The notes under the pieces are model-generated. The model made no database searches, was not told where the DNA came from, and saw only the letters and a list, made by a program, of their open reading frames with translations. Below are positions 7,250 through 10,100 of a stretch of 10,100 bases of DNA, piece after piece. The stretch is from MAG-120531 sp041163765 (GTDB lineage: Bacteria; Bacteroidota; Bacteroidia; Flavobacteriales; Flavobacteriaceae): contig JBEAQS010000044.1 in NCBI GenBank assembly GCA_041163765.1, forward strand, positions 1 to 10,100, in the 5' to 3' direction. How positions within the stretch are numbered: position 1 is the first letter of the stretch; each line of letters starts with the position of its first letter. The translations under genes were made by a program, and so were the position numbers.

Positions 7250-8218
7250 ATGGCGCGCATTCTCACTGGCATTCAAAGCACTGGAACCCCGCATTTAGGC
7301 AATATTTTGGGAGCGATTATACCCGCATTGGCCTGGGCACAAAAACCGGAAAACGACTCATTTTTATTTATTGCTGACCTGCATTCGCTCACCCAGATCA
7401 AAGACGCTGAACAGTTGCGCTTTAATACCCGAGCCACGGCAGCTACCTGGCTGGCTTTTGGTTTAGATGTGGAGAAAACGGTGTTTTACAAACAGAGCGA
7501 TGTGCCGATTGTCACGGAACTGGCCTGGTACCTCAACTGCTTTTTTCCCTATCAAAGATTGACCCTAGCTCATTCGTTTAAAGACAAAGCCGACAGACTT
7601 GAAGACGTCAATGCCGGGCTCTTTAGCTACCCGATGTTGATGGCTGCAGACATATTGATCTACGACGCTGCTTATGTGCCCGTAGGCAAAGACCAGTTGC
7701 AACACTTAGAAATGACCCGTGACGTTGCCATGCGTTTTCACGCCCAGTTCGGGGAAACGTTTGTGCTCCCTGAGGCCAAGGTGCAGGAAGACACTATGTA
7801 CATTCCCGGAACTGATGGGGGTAAAATGAGCAAAAGCAAGGGAAATACCATCGATATTTTTCTGCCCGAGAAAGACCTAAAAAAACAGATCATGGGCATC
7901 TTAACCGACAGTACGCCCTTGGAAGAGCCAAAAAATCCGGATACCTGCGCGGTATTTGCCCTGTACCAACACATCGCTGATCGGGATCAGGTCGCTGAAA
8001 TGCGGGCCCAATACTTGGCAGGAGGTTATGGATTTGGCCATGCAAAAAAAGCCCTGCTCGACGCTGTTCTTGAGCGATTTGCCGAGCCTAGAGCCCGTTT
8101 TGCTCACTATATGGAACACCCGAATGAGATCGATGACGCCCTAGCGGTGGGTGCGGCTAAAGCTCGTTTGGTCGCCCAAAGTGTGCTGGATCGCGTGCGC
8201 GAAAAACTGGGGTACTAG
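7250..8218 (+). CDS. trpS: Tryptophanyl-tRNA synthetase
   Basis: TrpRS activates Trp with ATP and charges tRNA-Trp in the cytoplasm. From the ATG at 7250 the product is 322 residues, normal for bacterial class Ic TrpRS (about 320-340). The HIGH-equivalent is TPHLGN (13-18). The tryptophan-pocket helix contains YPMLMAADIL (127-136), followed by VPVGKDQLQHLE (143-154). The KMSKS loop is KMSKS (192-196) within GGKMSKSKGN. The frame is open upstream to an ATG at 7190, but MARILTGIQSTG is the standard N-terminus and a consensus -7 element sits at 7223-7230, so the shorter start is right. The gene is divergent from recA. Its TAG stop (8216-8218) interlocks with the dprA stop on the other strand, leaving no intergenic room for a terminator. 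No T-box-like or leader-peptide control is seen in the short upstream region. Confidence 0.97.
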   Translation: MARILTGIQSTGTPHLGNILGAIIPALAWAQKPENDSFLFIADLHSLTQIKDAEQLRFNTRATAATWLAFGLDVEKTVFYKQSDVPIVTELAWYLNCFFPYQRLTLAHSFKDKADRLEDVNAGLFSYPMLMAADILIYDAAYVPVGKDQLQHLEMTRDVAMRFHAQFGETFVLPEAKVQEDTMYIPGTDGGKMSKSKGNTIDIFLPEKDLKKQIMGILTDSTPLEEPKNPDTCAVFALYQHIADRDQVAEMRAQYLAGGYGFGHAKKALLDAVLERFAEPRARFAHYMEHPNEIDDALAVGAAKARLVAQSVLDRVREKLGY

Positions 8219-9402
8219 TTTCGCGCTGTCTTGGGCACAAACCACCCGCCCTCTACACGGTAAAGCACCCCGGCTATTTCCAGCCCTAACAATATCCCCA
8301 TCACTTCGCCCACCGGCCTGCGGGTGTCCACAGACAAGTGATCTGCCGTTGCGCGCCCTCGCTGGCGCAGGGCGCGCAACACATCTTGTTGCGCCAAGTT
8401 CAGTGCTGGAACCAGCTGTTTTCTGGTCTGTGGCACAAAATCATCCCAACCCATATGGCAAAATAAATCAGCGGCGTGCCTGACTAGATGAGCGTAATCC
8501 GGTTTGGCCAGCACGTCCAAACACCCCGCGCTATTGAGGTCGTTGGTTCTTCCTGGAACCGCACAAAGCGTTCTTTCATAAGATTTGGCTAGGTGAGCCG
8601 TGATCATACTGCCTCCTTTTCGGGGGGATTCAACCACCAAAGTCACTTCGGACAGGCCTGCAATAATCCTGTTTCTGCGCACAAATTGAGCTGGCTGAGC
8701 GCGTTCCCCATACCAGTATTCCGTAATCAAACCACCCTGTTCCAACAGCAACGGAATGTATTTTTTGTGGTGCGCTGGATAGATTTGGTGCATTCCGTGG
8801 GCCAAACAAGAAATGGTCGGCAAACCGTTTTTATGGGCCGCCAATTGAGCGCAAATGTCTACTCCTTGGGCCAATCCACTGACGATGACTACCCCCGTGG
8901 TAGCTAGATCAGCCATAAAATCAATCAAAAAATCTTGACCGTATGGGGTCATGCTCCGGGTTCCGACCACGGAAATCAATTTTCTGTGCCGATGTGGGTG
9001 GTGAAGACCTAGGGAACTCAAGGGACCCTGACCGAAAAGCATCAAGGGTGCGTCGGGGCACTGCTTGAGGTTGAACGGGTAAGGACCCGAGGTTAGGCAC
9101 CAAGTCCACAGGCCTAAGGACTGGATACGCGCCCATTCCCTGACCGCTCGCTGATCTGTGGAGGTGGAAAACAAGTCTGGGAATTTTGTCTGTGCTAGAT
9201 CGCGCGCCTGCTGCTGATCCTCGTTTTGTGGGTTCCACAAGGCCTGAGCGGTGCCGCTTAGCGTCAAAAGAAGGTGGGCGCTTTGGATGCCTAGCCCACG
9301 AGCTGTCTGCAGGCGCAGTAAGGCTAGGGCTTCGTTTTCATCACAGGGCAAATCAACGGGATATTGTTTATAATTTTCGCTCAAAGGGGTTTGTGTGCCC
9401 AT
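8215..9402 (-). CDS. dprA: DNA-processing protein DprA (Smf)
   Basis: DprA binds incoming single-stranded DNA and loads RecA on it during natural transformation. The 395-residue product has a helical N-terminal region (about 20-60), then the DprA Rossmann-like domain. That domain shows SVVGTR..TPYG (144-155), SGLAQGVDICAQLAAH (175-190), a GLPTISCLAHGMHQIYP run (193-209), the GGLITEYWYG and RRNRIIAGLS segments (223-251), SPRKGGSMITA (259-269) and AVPGR (281-285). A C-terminal winged-helix domain (about 333-390) follows. The ATG at 9402 is preferred. A GTG at 9438 would add 12 residues and overlap the divergent gene, with no sign of homology. No SD site and no good - strand promoter match is visible; any promoter must lie in the first codons of the neighbouring gene. 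The length is slightly over the usual 360-380, owing to the N-terminus. Its last codons hold a strong alternative hairpin pair (8348-8394). Confidence 0.95.
   Translation of the reverse strand: MGTQTPLSENYKQYPVDLPCDENEALALLRLQTARGLGIQSAHLLLTLSGTAQALWNPQNEDQQQARDLAQTKFPDLFSTSTDQRAVREWARIQSLGLWTWCLTSGPYPFNLKQCPDAPLMLFGQGPLSSLGLHHPHRHRKLISVVGTRSMTPYGQDFLIDFMADLATTGVVIVSGLAQGVDICAQLAAHKNGLPTISCLAHGMHQIYPAHHKKYIPLLLEQGGLITEYWYGERAQPAQFVRRNRIIAGLSEVTLVVESPRKGGSMITAHLAKSYERTLCAVPGRTNDLNSAGCLDVLAKPDYAHLVRHAADLFCHMGWDDFVPQTRKQLVPALNLAQQDVLRALRQRGRATADHLSVDTRRPVGEVMGILLGLEIAGVLYRVEGGWFVPKTARN
8348..8380. repeat. Perfect 12-bp inverted repeat (hairpin A) inside dprA
   Basis: GTTGCGCGCCCT (8348-8359) and AGGGCGCGCAAC (8369-8380) are exact reverse complements with a 9-nt spacer. 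It lies in codons 341-352 of dprA, in the winged-helix part, and starts 130 nt past the trpS stop on the + strand. No T tract follows on either strand, so it is not a classical terminator. The stem is GC-rich because of Arg and Ala codons, so part of it may be due to coding. Confidence 0.8.
8374..8394. repeat. 8-bp inverted repeat (hairpin B) overlapping hairpin A
   Basis: GCGCAACA (8374-8381) pairs exactly with TGTTGCGC (8387-8394) across a 5-nt loop (CATCT). Its left arm reuses seven bases (8374-8380) of the right arm of hairpin A, so A and B cannot form together in one RNA. The 7-mer GTTGCGC/GCGCAAC thus occurs three times in 47 nt. Confidence 0.7.
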
Positions 9403-9420
9403 AAAAATTTTACATCTTTG
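9390..9420 (+). promoter_or_regulatory. Promoter of the HU-like membrane protein gene
   Basis: TTTG (9390-9393) and CATCTTTG (9413-9420) are spaced 19 nt apart, the layout of Bacteroidota sigma-A (-33 TTTG, -7 TAnnTTTG) promoters with one mismatch in the -7 box. The -7 box ends 4 nt before the ATG at 9425, so transcription should begin at or within a few nt of the start codon. The -33 part lies within the first codons of the divergent dprA. Confidence 0.55.
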
Positions 9421-9424
9421 CTTT

Positions 9425-10100
9425 ATGTCGTTAACCACCTACATCACGCCCTTGCTCTACAGACACCAATGTGTTGTCGTACCTGGATTCGGCGCGTTCT
9501 TAACCCATAATATTTCTGCGGTATTTTCTCCCAAAACTCACACCTTTTATCCGCCCAGCAAAGCCATATCCTTTAATGAGCAGATAAAGATCGGTGACGG
9601 GTTATTGGCAACTTATGTCGCCAGCTGCCAAGGGGTATCGTATGACGAAGCCATGAAATTTGTCTCGCAATCGGTCAGTGAGTGGGAAACCGCCTTGGCC
9701 CAAGGCAGTAGCCTTGATTTGGCCGAGCTAGGACACATCAGTGTCTCGAAAAATGGCAAGATTCAGTTTGAGTCGTATAAAACCACCAACTACCTCAGCG
9801 CTGCATTTGGTCTGTCTGCAGTTCAGTCGGATCCATTGGCCGCTAAAGCAGCTGATTTACCTGTGATGGCTCAATCGATCGAGGCCCCAGAAAAACCAGT
9901 GGTCTCTATGCGTCCTTGGATGCAATACGCCGCTGTAGGGATGATCGCTATAGCCACCTCCCTAGGCGTGTATCAAAACAACACCTATCGCCAAAACCTA
10001 GCTTGGGCACAAAAAGAAGCGGGAATCGCCCTGGAGCGTGAAATCCATGAAGCGACCTTTTTCTACCAAAACCCAACCACCCTTCCCGCCCTTTCTCTGA
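9425..10100 (+). CDS. HU-CCDC81-like, single-pass membrane protein; probable SPOR-domain protein (3' end outside window)
   Basis: The frame is open from the ATG at 9425 to the window edge, giving 225 residues without a stop. It begins MSLTTYITPLLYRHQCVVVP and continues GFGAFLTH, the wording of the Bacteroidota N-terminal family related to HU/IHF and CCDC81 (about residues 1-60), followed by a second HU-like half (about 70-130, with a LDLAELGHISVSKNGKIQFE segment). A Pro/Ala-rich linker (about 135-165) leads to one hydrophobic span (about 167-183), then a charged helical stretch and ATFFYQNP..LPAL. I recall this last pattern from proteins of this type that end in a C-terminal SPOR domain, which binds bare glycan strands in the periplasm. 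With no signal peptide the N-terminus should be cytoplasmic. The SPOR part is not in the window, so its presence is inferred. Divergent from dprA by 22 nt. Confidence 0.8.
   Translation, partial: MSLTTYITPLLYRHQCVVVPGFGAFLTHNISAVFSPKTHTFYPPSKAISFNEQIKIGDGLLATYVASCQGVSYDEAMKFVSQSVSEWETALAQGSSLDLAELGHISVSKNGKIQFESYKTTNYLSAAFGLSAVQSDPLAAKAADLPVMAQSIEAPEKPVVSMRPWMQYAAVGMIAIATSLGVYQNNTYRQNLAWAQKEAGIALEREIHEATFFYQNPTTLPALSL

Noticed and set aside
8151..8483. 110-residue + strand frame spanning the trpS/dprA junction
   Set aside because: It is out of frame with trpS and antisense to dprA, both of which are clear genes; its composition (Pro, Ala, Leu) reflects the opposite strand.
9403..9438. dprA extension of 12 residues from a GTG at 9438
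   Set aside because: It would overlap the start of the divergent gene; the ATG at 9402 is simpler and gives a full-length protein.

Overview
The window looks like ordinary chromosomal DNA from a member of the Bacteroidota, most likely order Flavobacteriales. The evidence is a Bacteroidota-type succinate dehydrogenase (SdhA/SdhB), a GldH gliding-motility lipoprotein, a PSP1/RicT protein with the Cys-rich N-terminus usual in this phylum, a membrane protein with an HU-CCDC81-like N-terminus, and promoter elements resembling the Bacteroidota TTTG / TAnnTTTG consensus. GC content is near 50% by eye, and codon use looks even across genes. I see no mobile element, CRISPR array, tRNA or rRNA.

Layout. 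(1) 1-1857, + strand: the 3' part of sdhA, then complete sdhB, 9 nt apart. They end at a bidirectional terminator hairpin (1872-1900). (2) 7126 down to 1910, - strand: a compact set recA > ricT-like PSP1 gene > gldH > class A penicillin-binding protein (PBP1A-type). The last three overlap (41 nt and 23 nt), so they are probably co-transcribed; a 49-nt gap separates recA from them. (3) 7127-7249: the divergent recA/trpS control region. (4) 7250-8218, + strand: trpS, whose stop codon interlocks with that of dprA on the other strand at a shared CTAG. (5) 9402 down to 8215, - strand: dprA. (6) 9425 to the right edge, + strand: the start of an HU-like, single-pass membrane protein cut by the window end. 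Only 22 nt separate its ATG from the dprA ATG.

Functions. The sdh genes serve the TCA cycle and respiration. PBP1A builds peptidoglycan, and GldH belongs to the gliding/type IX secretion apparatus. RicT-like proteins are linked to RNA processing in Firmicutes. RecA and DprA act together in recombination of incoming single-stranded DNA in transformable bacteria. TrpS charges tRNA-Trp. The HU-like membrane protein may link a cytoplasmic DNA-binding-like module to the cell envelope.

I found no convincing previously undescribed system. The best leads are the membrane-tethered HU-like protein and its near-leaderless promoter, a pair of mutually exclusive hairpins inside the 3' end of dprA, and the Cys-rich, basic-tailed RicT homologue whose tail codons contain the gldH start.
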